NCBI GenBank assembly: GCA_003245835.1
Contig: QKCC01000096.1
Span: 1 to 34,460, forward strand
Source of the DNA: Spirochaetales bacterium
GTDB taxonomy: Bacteria; Spirochaetota; Spirochaetia; UBA9216
Reading direction: 5' to 3'
Length of the DNA: 34,460 nucleotides
The translations under genes and the position numbers were made by a program. Below the pieces are notes generated by a model. The model was not told where the DNA came from. It saw only the letters and a list, made by a program, of their open reading frames with translations, and ran no database searches. This document shows positions 1-7,138 of the stretch, piece after piece. Numbering within the stretch: the stretch's first letter is position 1; each line of letters opens with the position of its first letter.

Positions 1-803
1 CGGCAGTCGGGAGAGATTCCGGCTTTAAGCATTGCCGCTTCTACACGATCACTCCCAATCCTCGCTGCGAGCCTGCCCCTCGAGAGATTATTACTTATCT
101 TTTTTCTTCTGGCAAGGAACAGGTCATCAATGAGCTCATAATAGATATCTGCAGCGCCCGGATTGAAATGCCCGTGAGGACACATCTCAACGATAGCGGA
201 CTGAACTGCGGGGCGGGGATAAAACGATCCCGGCTTCAAATCTCCGCGCAGAAAAACATCATACTTGGACTGACATACCAGCGAGAACCCCGAATATTCG
301 CTGCTGCCCGGTTTTGCCGCCATACGCTGGGCGACCTCTTTCTGGAGGGTGAACACCATTCGACGGGGGGCAGCATCAGATTTGACAATCTCGGCGATCA
401 TCACGGATCCTGTTACATAAGGAAGGTTTCCAAGGATATAATCGGGGAAGGATTCAGGGCTGTTGCGCATCTGCCTGAATGATTTCAGAAAATCTCCCTC
501 GACTATCCGGAAATTATCAAGATGCCCGTAAAATTTTCCAAGATTTTCGATAAATCCATGGTCAATTTCAAACACGGTTACGTTTGCCTGCAGTTCAACA
601 AGATGCCAGGTCATCGCTCCGAGCCCCGGACCAATCTCCCATACATCATCACCCGGTTCGAGCGGCAGGCATGATATGATCTTTTCCCGCCCGCCCCTGT
701 TAACCAGGAAATTCTGTCCAAAACGTTTTTTCATACTGAGACTTCCGGATTCAAGAAAAGCCTTCAGCTCGGCCGGGGAATCATAATTAACCGGATATTC
801 CAT
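1..803 (-). CDS. rsmA: 16S rRNA (adenine1518/1519-N6,N6)-dimethyltransferase RsmA/KsgA, 3' end outside window
   Basis: This gene would dimethylate two adjacent adenines near the 3' end of 16S rRNA during late 30S assembly, using SAM in the cytoplasm. About 267 codons are visible and the C-terminus runs off the left edge. Conserved landmarks are KKRFGQNFL near residues 26-34, the SAM-binding EIGPGLGAM near residue 57, and the catalytic motif NLPY near residue 124. The residue after NLPY is Val, where many homologues have Asn. The ATG at 803 is chosen because AGGAGA lies about 8 nt upstream. The start overlaps the end of comEC by 17 bp, so translation is probably coupled. RsmA with comEC upstream makes it the last visible gene of the PilZ-HEAT-ComEC-RsmA unit. 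Family assignment is firm; the 3' end cannot be judged. Confidence 0.93.
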   Translation of the reverse strand, partial: MEYPVNYDSPAELKAFLESGSLSMKKRFGQNFLVNRGGREKIISCLPLEPGDDVWEIGPGLGAMTWHLVELQANVTVFEIDHGFIENLGKFYGHLDNFRIVEGDFLKSFRQMRNSPESFPDYILGNLPYVTGSVMIAEIVKSDAAPRRMVFTLQKEVAQRMAAKPGSSEYSGFSLVCQSKYDVFLRGDLKPGSFYPRPAVQSAIVEMCPHGHFNPGAADIYYELIDDLFLARRKKISNNLSRGRLAARIGSDRVEAAMLKAGISPDC

Positions 804-2193
804 CAGTCTTTCTCCTGTACAAACTATAACATACCAGCAGGCATACAAGCACTGTGCATACAATCAGCGGTATTGCAGCCCCTTCAGTTTTAACCGCGGG
901 CAGCGCTGCAGCCTTTCCGGCGACGCCGAAAATTAACCGGTACAGGATTCCCGCAGCCTTCGCGATTATCCCCGCACCGGAAACAAGATAGATTATACCG
1001 ATCCAGATAAAGACCGTCACCATGGGAGCAAGCAAAAGTCCGCTGAATAATCCCGCGGGATAAATTTCACCGAACAGTACGGCAAGCAGCGGTATGACAA
1101 ACAGCTGGGCGCCGGCCGAAGCCGATACAGCCATGCTGATTACCGGGGGCAGCCGGGCGGCAAGCAGCCTGTTCACAACAGGCGAAAGCACAAGGATCCC
1201 GGCAACGGCCAGAAAAGACAGCTGAAATGCGGCAGAATAAAACGAAGCGGGTTCAGCCGCAGTCAGGATTACAAATGTCAGCATCAGCACATCGATGCCG
1301 CGGAATTTTCTGCCGGATGCGGCGGCCGCACCGCAGAGAAAATACATCACGGCTGCTCTTACAAGCGACAACCCGAAGCCTGTCAGAAATAAATAGGCGG
1401 CAATCACCAGGCAGCTCAGCGCGAATGCCGGCTTTTTCCACGGCAGCGGTTTCAAAATCAGGAGCAGAATACCGGACAGAATCCCGAGGTGCATTCCAGA
1501 AAGGGCAAGGATGTGCGAACAGCCTGATTCCCTGAAAATTCGGGTCTCTTCCTCCGTCAGCCCGTCGCGGTTTCCCATAAACAGGGCCGAAAACAGGCCG
1601 CCGGCCTCGGGCCCCAGCTCTTCGCACCTGTCAAGAAGAATACGGACTATTCCGGCCCTGTACCTGTATACCGGCGAGCTCCAGCCGGTTCTGTTCAGGG
1701 TTTCCGCAGCCGGATACACAATAAAAACCGGCTGCTCCCTTAGCATTGAAAAATCACCAGCATGCTGATGCTCAATCACCCGGCGATATTCCGCAGGAAC
1801 TGAAAGCCTCGCTTCAGCCGTAAAGGTTTCGCCCGACAAAATACCCGGGTCGGAATCAAAAAAAAGCAGTATTCTGCCGCCGGCTTCAGCACGCAGGCCG
1901 TGCTTTGCACAGGCTTCATGAAGCTCCGCCTCAAGCATAAACCTGCCGCCCGCAATCTTTCTGCTGTCGCCTGAGGCTGTTGCGGCAACGGACATAACCT
2001 TTTCTGCAGGAATTCCGGTCCAGGGGTAATCACTGTAACCGAAGCCGGTACTCAAAAGAACTCCGGCAGCAGCCGTTATAAGAAACAAAGCAGCTTTCAG
2101 TTTGCCGCCCCGCAGCCTCTTTGAAATTATGCCTAAGCCGGAAGCAGCGGCCGCTATAGATATTGTAATTATATAGGAATACCTTAATAACAA
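787..2193 (-). CDS. comEC: ComEC/Rec2-family competence membrane protein, short form without C-terminal metallo-beta-lactamase domain
   Basis: ComEC forms the inner-membrane channel for single-stranded DNA during natural transformation. The core competence-domain signature is clear around residues 185-245, with FMGNRDGL, a Cys-containing FRESGCSHILALSGMH stretch, and many hydrophobic helices to the C-terminus. At 468 residues it is well below the roughly 700-800 of full-length ComEC, and the C-terminal metallo-beta-lactamase-like domain is absent; the stop lies inside rsmA. The annotated TTG start at 2193 has no convincing ribosome binding site. The same frame stays open upstream to a TGA at 2308-2310 and reads as a hydrophobic segment, so the true N-terminus may lie further upstream at a rare codon such as CTG at 2283, just after the stop of the HEAT gene. 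Family is confident; transformation competence is not shown. Confidence 0.85.
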   Translation of the reverse strand: MLLRYSYIITISIAAAASGLGIISKRLRGGKLKAALFLITAAAGVLLSTGFGYSDYPWTGIPAEKVMSVAATASGDSRKIAGGRFMLEAELHEACAKHGLRAEAGGRILLFFDSDPGILSGETFTAEARLSVPAEYRRVIEHQHAGDFSMLREQPVFIVYPAAETLNRTGWSSPVYRYRAGIVRILLDRCEELGPEAGGLFSALFMGNRDGLTEEETRIFRESGCSHILALSGMHLGILSGILLLILKPLPWKKPAFALSCLVIAAYLFLTGFGLSLVRAAVMYFLCGAAAASGRKFRGIDVLMLTFVILTAAEPASFYSAAFQLSFLAVAGILVLSPVVNRLLAARLPPVISMAVSASAGAQLFVIPLLAVLFGEIYPAGLFSGLLLAPMVTVFIWIGIIYLVSGAGIIAKAAGILYRLIFGVAGKAAALPAVKTEGAAIPLIVCTVLVCLLVCYSLYRRKTDGISG

Positions 2194-2287
2194 GCCGAGA
2201 TGCTCATATATAATAAATCGGGATAAAAAAGCAGCGAAGAGTCCGAAGACTACAGGATTATCATAAATTTTTGAAATAAACAGATCT

Positions 2288-3487
2288 TTAAATGTTTTTA
2301 AGATTTTTCAGTGCCTCCCTTGCGGCCCTCTGCACGGTACCGGAATAATTCAGATAGCCGGTATAAAGAAGATAATCAAAAGCCGTATTGTCTCCAAGTT
2401 CTCCAAGATTCCTGATTACACCCAGGATTATCTGCTCGTCGACTATCTGCCCGTTCTCTGTATACGAATTCAGCACCTCAAGATACAGCGTCAGCCTTAC
2501 TGCCGCATCATGTGTGCCGGAATTACCAAGTGCATCAATTGCCTCAATAAGGTTTACCTTGCGGCAAAGTCCCTGTTCAAGTTCAAAAACTGTATTGTCA
2601 AAATGTTTAACGAGGTTATCCGTCTCACCCGCCCAGTTCAGCGCGGTAAGCTCCCGTACAGACTCATAACGGAGTTCCCTTAAAACCCCCTCCTCCGCAG
2701 GCACCGCCGGTTCGGAGTAGAGGCCGATATCGAGGGCTACAAGCGCAATTGAAGCCTTGTCGTCACGGGACAGGTTGCCCTGTGAATACGCGGCCTTCAG
2801 AGCGGCGAGCTTTTCGTCCGGTATGCTTGTACGTATAACCTGGATAATATGATCCGTAAAATACCCGTTTATCTTGCCGAGCGCTTCGGTTGCTGAAAAA
2901 TTCACTATATCTGCATAGCCGATAGTTCCTGTAGTAAATACAATCGGGAATGAGGTCGGATCTCCGAGCTTGCCAAGCGTAGATACAACCTCGGCAACAA
3001 GCTTGTTGTCCGGAGTTTTACCGGATTTGAAGGCCGTATTGTAATTCCTAAGCCATGTATTAATCCCGTAGATTATATCCTGCTTTCCTGCCGCAGTTTC
3101 ACCGAGGGCGTTCATAACCTCAATCCTGACCTGGGAATCGTCGGTCAGGTTGAAAAAATTCCATAAATTATCGGCCGCGTTTTTTATCCCGCTGGTCCCA
3201 ATCAGCCTGATTGTAAAAAACATCAGGTCGCGGCCTATTGTGTCGTTTTGAAGCATCCACGAATTATTGATTATAAAATCCAGAGAAAGTGTGTAAAGCG
3301 GAGACATGTCGGCGTCTTTATACTCGAGCGAATCCTGAAGGACCCTGACCTTGGTGGAAAGTGAACCCCGTGTAAAATTCTTCCTGAAGGCTTCAACAAC
3401 CTCCTGGCTGTCAGCACTGAAAACAGGTGCAATATTCAATACAAGAAAAATGATCAAAACAGCTGCCGCTGCGGGAATTCTTTTCAT
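2288..3487 (-). CDS. Exported HEAT-like repeat protein of unknown function
   Basis: This encodes 399 residues with a typical signal peptide, MKRIPAAAAVLIIFLVLNIA, and a likely cleavage after VFSA, so it is periplasmic. The mature part consists of repeated amphipathic helix pairs with phrases such as VMNALGETAAG, VVSTLGKLGDPTS, AIDALGNSGTHDAA, VIRNLGELGDNTA and AAREALKNLKNI, which is the look of HEAT/PBS-lyase-like scaffolds. No catalytic motif is visible. The start at 3487 is preferred over an in-frame ATG at 3559 because AGAGGA sits about 7 nt upstream and the signal peptide begins there. The gene starts 7 bp after the PilZ stop, so the two are almost certainly co-transcribed. A scaffold or binding role in the periplasm is inference. 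Confidence 0.8.
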   Translation of the reverse strand: MKRIPAAAAVLIIFLVLNIAPVFSADSQEVVEAFRKNFTRGSLSTKVRVLQDSLEYKDADMSPLYTLSLDFIINNSWMLQNDTIGRDLMFFTIRLIGTSGIKNAADNLWNFFNLTDDSQVRIEVMNALGETAAGKQDIIYGINTWLRNYNTAFKSGKTPDNKLVAEVVSTLGKLGDPTSFPIVFTTGTIGYADIVNFSATEALGKINGYFTDHIIQVIRTSIPDEKLAALKAAYSQGNLSRDDKASIALVALDIGLYSEPAVPAEEGVLRELRYESVRELTALNWAGETDNLVKHFDNTVFELEQGLCRKVNLIEAIDALGNSGTHDAAVRLTLYLEVLNSYTENGQIVDEQIILGVIRNLGELGDNTAFDYLLYTGYLNYSGTVQRAAREALKNLKNI

Positions 3488-3494
3488 AGATCCT

Positions 3495-4529
3495 CTAATA
3501 GCTGGTGACCCTTCGTACATTGCTGGGCTGTTCGCGTTCACCGAAGATGTTATATACATACGAGAGCAGCTGATTGCGGATGACAGGATGAAGGGGTGCT
3601 GCCTGCATATGAAGTACGGACTGATTCTTTTTCGGGTTAAAATTTACCCCCCGCACAATACCGGACATCCTGATTTTATACGGTCCAAGCCTGAACTGCA
3701 GTTTGATATTTATTCCGACCTTCGCCCTGCCGCCGATAATCAAAGCTGCTCCGCCCTCGGAAACATCCATCAGCCGGCACCGTAAACCTGCTGATTTTTC
3801 CTCTACGTCGTTGGTCTCGGTTACGTTCTTCAGCAGGTAAAGCTGGGCGGGGTTGTTGACATCGATCCGGACCGAAGAACGCTTCTGATTCCTTACCAGG
3901 TTGTCGGAATGTGTAATGTGAAGAATTGCATAATTTTTCTCGGAATAATCATCAAGAACATTTGAATCAAAAATATAGCCTGCGTCGTCACCACGCCAGA
4001 ATGAAACCGCAATCTCCTGCCCCTTCCAGTCGAACCCCTCGGGCAGTACCGGCCCTTCCGGGTATGATACGGCAATATATTTACGGAGATTTTCGACAAC
4101 GCTTGACATATAGGTTCCGGCGCCGGGCAGGTTGATTTTGATCTTCTGGTGGGTCGCAATTTTCCTGCTGCTTTTCAGTCCGAGTTTATACTTCGGAAGA
4201 TTCAGTTCAACCCTCCGTCTGAAATCGAACAGCTTTCCGATAAAAGCAACGTTACTGTCGTCGATAGTAGTTCCTTCGTTACGGAATTTGGTAATCATCC
4301 CCCTTATTGACCGATCAAGCTGCTTGATCGACCAGAAAAGCGAGGTAGGGTTTTCAAGCCTGTTTTCTACCGCGACTTTGCGCAGCAGATGGACCTCTTT
4401 CATGCTGAAGCCGGACTCCCGCCCCTTCGCATAGAACTGCACCCAGGGAAAGTTTCCGCCGCCCATCCTCCTCATTATAATAAGGAGAGCAACGAGAAGA
4501 ACAAAAATTGTACCAAGAATAATCCACAT
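3495..4529 (-). CDS. Membrane-anchored PilZ-domain c-di-GMP receptor
   Basis: The protein has 344 residues. Residues 2-20 form one N-terminal membrane segment, followed by a basic stretch, a long middle domain (about 30-205) and a C-terminal PilZ domain (about 213-330). Both parts of the c-di-GMP motif are intact: RxxxR as R217-SSV-R221, and DxSxxG as D255-V-S257-EG-G260. It should therefore bind c-di-GMP and act on motility or envelope functions from the inner face of the membrane; the target is unknown. It is the first gene of the minus-strand unit leading to comEC and rsmA. No Shine-Dalgarno precedes the ATG; instead GATAAT lies at 4541-4536, 6 nt before the start, so the mRNA may be leaderless. 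The fold call is confident, the output is not known. Confidence 0.87.
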   Translation of the reverse strand: MWIILGTIFVLLVALLIIMRRMGGGNFPWVQFYAKGRESGFSMKEVHLLRKVAVENRLENPTSLFWSIKQLDRSIRGMITKFRNEGTTIDDSNVAFIGKLFDFRRRVELNLPKYKLGLKSSRKIATHQKIKINLPGAGTYMSSVVENLRKYIAVSYPEGPVLPEGFDWKGQEIAVSFWRGDDAGYIFDSNVLDDYSEKNYAILHITHSDNLVRNQKRSSVRIDVNNPAQLYLLKNVTETNDVEEKSAGLRCRLMDVSEGGAALIIGGRAKVGINIKLQFRLGPYKIRMSGIVRGVNFNPKKNQSVLHMQAAPLHPVIRNQLLSYVYNIFGEREQPSNVRRVTSY

Positions 4530-4535
4530 AATTTT

Positions 4536-4607
4536 ATTATCGATCTTTATACTTATTAACTATAACTGCCTGAATTTTCTTGCAATTAAGCCGAATATGA
4601 ATAATAT
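4536..4607. promoter_or_regulatory. Divergent promoter region between PilZ gene and CPBP protease gene
   Basis: On the plus strand, TTGCAA (4580-4585), a 16-bp spacer and TAATAT (4602-4607) end 8 nt before the GTG at 4616. On the minus strand, GATAAT (4541-4536) ends 6 nt before the ATG at 4529; no good -35 is seen for it. TTGCAA is its own reverse complement. Neither gene has a Shine-Dalgarno sequence, so both starts fit leaderless transcripts. Confidence 0.45.
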
Positions 4608-4615
4608 TCTACTGT

Positions 4616-5323
4616 GTGAATGACTTTTTTTCCAGTAGAAACCTTAAAAAAATCGATATTACGCTTTTTGAACCCATACTTTTGTTCTCGGTGTTCTTCC
4701 TGCCCGGTTATATTTCACAGGGAATTCAGGAAGCAGCTCCGGATATGTTCGAAAGCGCCTATTTCAACGTTTTCTACCTTGTTTCGATTGTCCCCCAGAT
4801 ACTGCTGACTCTGTATATAATCGTTCTCAAACCCGGCCGCAGCCTTGCAGACTTTGATATCGGGCCGATAAAAAAATTTGATATACCAAAATCTCTGCTG
4901 GTTTTCGCAGGAATATACGGATGCGTTATACCGATAGGATTGATTGCATCATTAATCGAGCCCGAACTTACAAATCAGATTGTTTACGGTGCAGGCTGGC
5001 AGTTTACTAACCGCCGGATTATCCCTCTTGTGCTTCTGACCTGCCTGACAACAGGCTACGCAGAGGAAATATTCTTCAGGGCTTACCTGTTCAAACTGCT
5101 CTCACGTGCCGGGGCCGGACTTCTTCCGGCAGTGCTGATCACGAACCTGCTGTTCGGATCGGGACATCTGTACGAGGGCTATTACGCATTCGCGGCAACA
5201 GCTGCAATCGGGTTATTTTTGTCGTTCATTTTCATAAAAACAAAATCGATTCATATTATCTCAATCGCGCACGGACTGTACAACTTTTCCGTGCTGATGA
5301 TTGCCATGACGGGGGATCTATGA
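4616..5323 (+). CDS. CPBP-family (CAAX/Abi) intramembrane metalloprotease
   Basis: This 235-residue multi-pass membrane protein carries all three motifs of the CPBP glutamic-type intramembrane protease family: EExxxR as E150-E151 to R155, FxxxH as F180 to H184, and HxxxN as H219 to N223. Catalytic competence is therefore likely; the substrate cannot be told from the sequence. In other bacteria members process prenylated or lipidated proteins, modify toxins or bacteriocins, or act in self-immunity. The GTG at 4616 follows a plausible promoter by 8 nt and has no ribosome binding site. The 3' end overlaps dsbD by ATGA (4 bp), so the two are co-translated, which hints at a shared role in envelope protein maturation. 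Confidence 0.85.
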   Translation: MNDFFSSRNLKKIDITLFEPILLFSVFFLPGYISQGIQEAAPDMFESAYFNVFYLVSIVPQILLTLYIIVLKPGRSLADFDIGPIKKFDIPKSLLVFAGIYGCVIPIGLIASLIEPELTNQIVYGAGWQFTNRRIIPLVLLTCLTTGYAEEIFFRAYLFKLLSRAGAGLLPAVLITNLLFGSGHLYEGYYAFAATAAIGLFLSFIFIKTKSIHIISIAHGLYNFSVLMIAMTGDL

Positions 5324-7011
5324 GAATAATTAAAAAAATCATACCTGCACTGCTGCTGACAATTCTTGCGGTTTCAACGGTCAATGCCCAGGTTCCGTCC
5401 GCAGAGGTAACCGCCGAAATTATAAACGGCGAAAACGGCGGGTACAGGATTGTAGCCGTATATACCTTTCCTGAAGGCTACCACCAGACTTTTCAGCAGG
5501 ATTTTTTTAAATTTGAGATATTATCTCCGGAACACCTGAGTATTGGACCGATCAATTACCCGGAACCCGCAGATGCCGACGAAACATCCCCCGGGAATTT
5601 TTACGAAACGGTCTTTATCGACGCGGAACTTATCGGGTTCAACCCGTCCGTAGATAAAACCGTTACGATTAGAGCGCACTACCAGCTGTGCAATGAAGAC
5701 GGCCTCTGCCTGTTTCCGGCCAGTACGGTAGTTGAGGCAGCCGCAGATTACACCGCTCCGGCTGAAACAGCAGGCGGATTCGGAAAAAATCCTGCATTCT
5801 TCCTTATTCTGGCATTCCTCGGGGGGCTTCTGCTGAACGTCATGCCCTGCGTTCTGCCTGTACTGTCAATTAAGGCGCTCAGCCTTGTTAAACAGGGCGG
5901 AGAGGACCGTAAACAGATATTAAAATCATCCATGCTCTATACGGCAGGTGTGCTTCTTTCTATGGCCGCCCTTGCTGCAGTAATCATTGTTATAAAAGCC
6001 TCCGGCGAACAGGTCGGATGGGGATTTCAGTTCCAGAACCGCGGTTTCGTGCTGGTACTGCTGACGGTAATTTTTTTGTTCGCGCTTTCGCTTTTTGAAG
6101 TATTCACTATTTCCGCACCTGTAATCCGGACGGGCTCGCCGATAAAGTCTTCCGGCAGCGCAGCATCCCATCTGCTGAGCGGAGTACTGGCCGTACTGCT
6201 TGCGACTCCATGTACAGCTCCCCTGCTGGGGACCGCCGCAGGCTTCGCTTTTTCGCAGCCGGCACCCGTAATTGCGGCTGTTTTTATCATGGTCGGCCTG
6301 GGTCTCGCGTTTCCGTTCATACTGATAGGGTTTGTCCCTGCCGTTGTTTCGCGGCTTCCGAGACCTGGTGCGTGGATGAATATATTCCGCGCGGTTATGG
6401 GCTTTTTATTAATCGGCACCTCGGTCTGGCTGCTCGACGTTCTGATTTACCAAAGCCCGGCCGGGTACCTGACCAGAGTACTGATTTACCTGACGGCGGC
6501 AGCTTTTGCCGCCTGGCTGTACGGCAGATTATCCGCCCCGGGGGCATCAACAGGCAGACGTTTAACAGGCCTGGCGGCTGCTGTCTTAATTATTGCAGCT
6601 TCGGCAGCGCTGCTGCTCGGGGGAACATCCGCCGACACACAGCAAGCCGCTGCAGTTGAGGATAACTCAGGCTATTCCGGCTGGATAGACTTCGCGCCGG
6701 ACACTGTCAATAAATACATCGGAGGCGATCGACCGGTCTTTGTGGCGTTCTCGGCCAAATGGTGTATGACCTGCAGAACGAATGAAAGCACTGTAATTTT
6801 CACGGATGAAATACAGGATTTTTTCAAATCAAATGATGCAGTACTGATACACGGTGATTATACGCTTAAAAACCCCGACATTGACCGCTGGCTTAAAAGT
6901 TTCGGCCGTGCAGGAGTTCCTTTCTATACATGGTATCCGGCCGGTTCAACCGAGGCGATCCTTCTTCCGGAGATAATCAGCCGAAAAACAATAAAGGAAC
7001 TGCCGAAATGA
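5320..7011 (+). CDS. dsbD: Thiol:disulfide interchange protein DsbD (three-domain, complete cysteine set)
   Basis: DsbD carries electrons from cytoplasmic thioredoxin across the inner membrane to reduce periplasmic disulfides and feed cytochrome c maturation. The 563 residues show the full order: signal peptide (about 1-23, ending VNA), periplasmic alpha domain with C124 and C130 in LCNEDGLC, an eight-helix membrane domain with C177 (NVMPCVLP) and C298 (ATPCTAP), and a periplasmic thioredoxin domain with C482 and C485 (KWCMTC). Spacing of the three pairs closely resembles E. coli DsbD, so electron relay should be intact. The ATG overlaps the stop of the CPBP protease gene. The partners of this reductant are not in the window. 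Confidence 0.95.
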   Translation: MRIIKKIIPALLLTILAVSTVNAQVPSAEVTAEIINGENGGYRIVAVYTFPEGYHQTFQQDFFKFEILSPEHLSIGPINYPEPADADETSPGNFYETVFIDAELIGFNPSVDKTVTIRAHYQLCNEDGLCLFPASTVVEAAADYTAPAETAGGFGKNPAFFLILAFLGGLLLNVMPCVLPVLSIKALSLVKQGGEDRKQILKSSMLYTAGVLLSMAALAAVIIVIKASGEQVGWGFQFQNRGFVLVLLTVIFLFALSLFEVFTISAPVIRTGSPIKSSGSAASHLLSGVLAVLLATPCTAPLLGTAAGFAFSQPAPVIAAVFIMVGLGLAFPFILIGFVPAVVSRLPRPGAWMNIFRAVMGFLLIGTSVWLLDVLIYQSPAGYLTRVLIYLTAAAFAAWLYGRLSAPGASTGRRLTGLAAAVLIIAASAALLLGGTSADTQQAAAVEDNSGYSGWIDFAPDTVNKYIGGDRPVFVAFSAKWCMTCRTNESTVIFTDEIQDFFKSNDAVLIHGDYTLKNPDIDRWLKSFGRAGVPFYTWYPAGSTEAILLPEIISRKTIKELPK

Positions 7012-7037
7012 GATATGCTGATATTTTAGTAATCAAA

Positions 7038-7066
7038 TAGACAATTGCCATATCATCTGCTATTCT
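7038..7066 (+). promoter_or_regulatory. Candidate promoter of the acyl-CoA synthetase / Omp85 operon
   Basis: TAGACA (7038-7043, five of six matches to the -35 consensus) is followed by a 17-bp spacer and TATTCT (7061-7066). The spacer ends with TGC, giving an extended -10 element. Transcription would start near 7073 and leave a leader of about 66 nt before the TTG start, unlike the leaderless-looking starts elsewhere in the window. Confidence 0.5.
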
Positions 7067-7083
7067 GAATTAAAGTTTAGAAT

Positions 7084-7111
7084 CCCGGTAATATAATTCC
7101 CCGGGTTTTAT
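7084..7111 (+). promoter_or_regulatory. Small hairpin plus T-rich tract in the acyl-CoA synthetase leader
   Basis: CCCGG (7084-7088) can pair with CCGGG (7101-7105) across a 12-nt loop, followed directly by TTTTATATTT. It lies after the candidate promoter and before the ribosome binding site, so it could be a weak attenuator, or alternatively the end of the dsbD transcript. A 5-bp stem is too weak to be sure. Confidence 0.3.
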
Positions 7112-7138
7112 ATTTCATATTTTTCGGAGGATGCAGGA

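Noticed and set aside
168-482. 104-codon open frame on the plus strand at the left end
   Set aside because: It lies antisense to rsmA, whose conserved motifs are read on the minus strand, and it has no ribosome binding site.
3488-3559. Extended N-terminus of the HEAT-like protein from ATG 3559
   Set aside because: The extra 24 residues precede a perfect signal peptide, overlap the PilZ coding end and lack a ribosome binding site, while ATG 3487 has AGAGGA.
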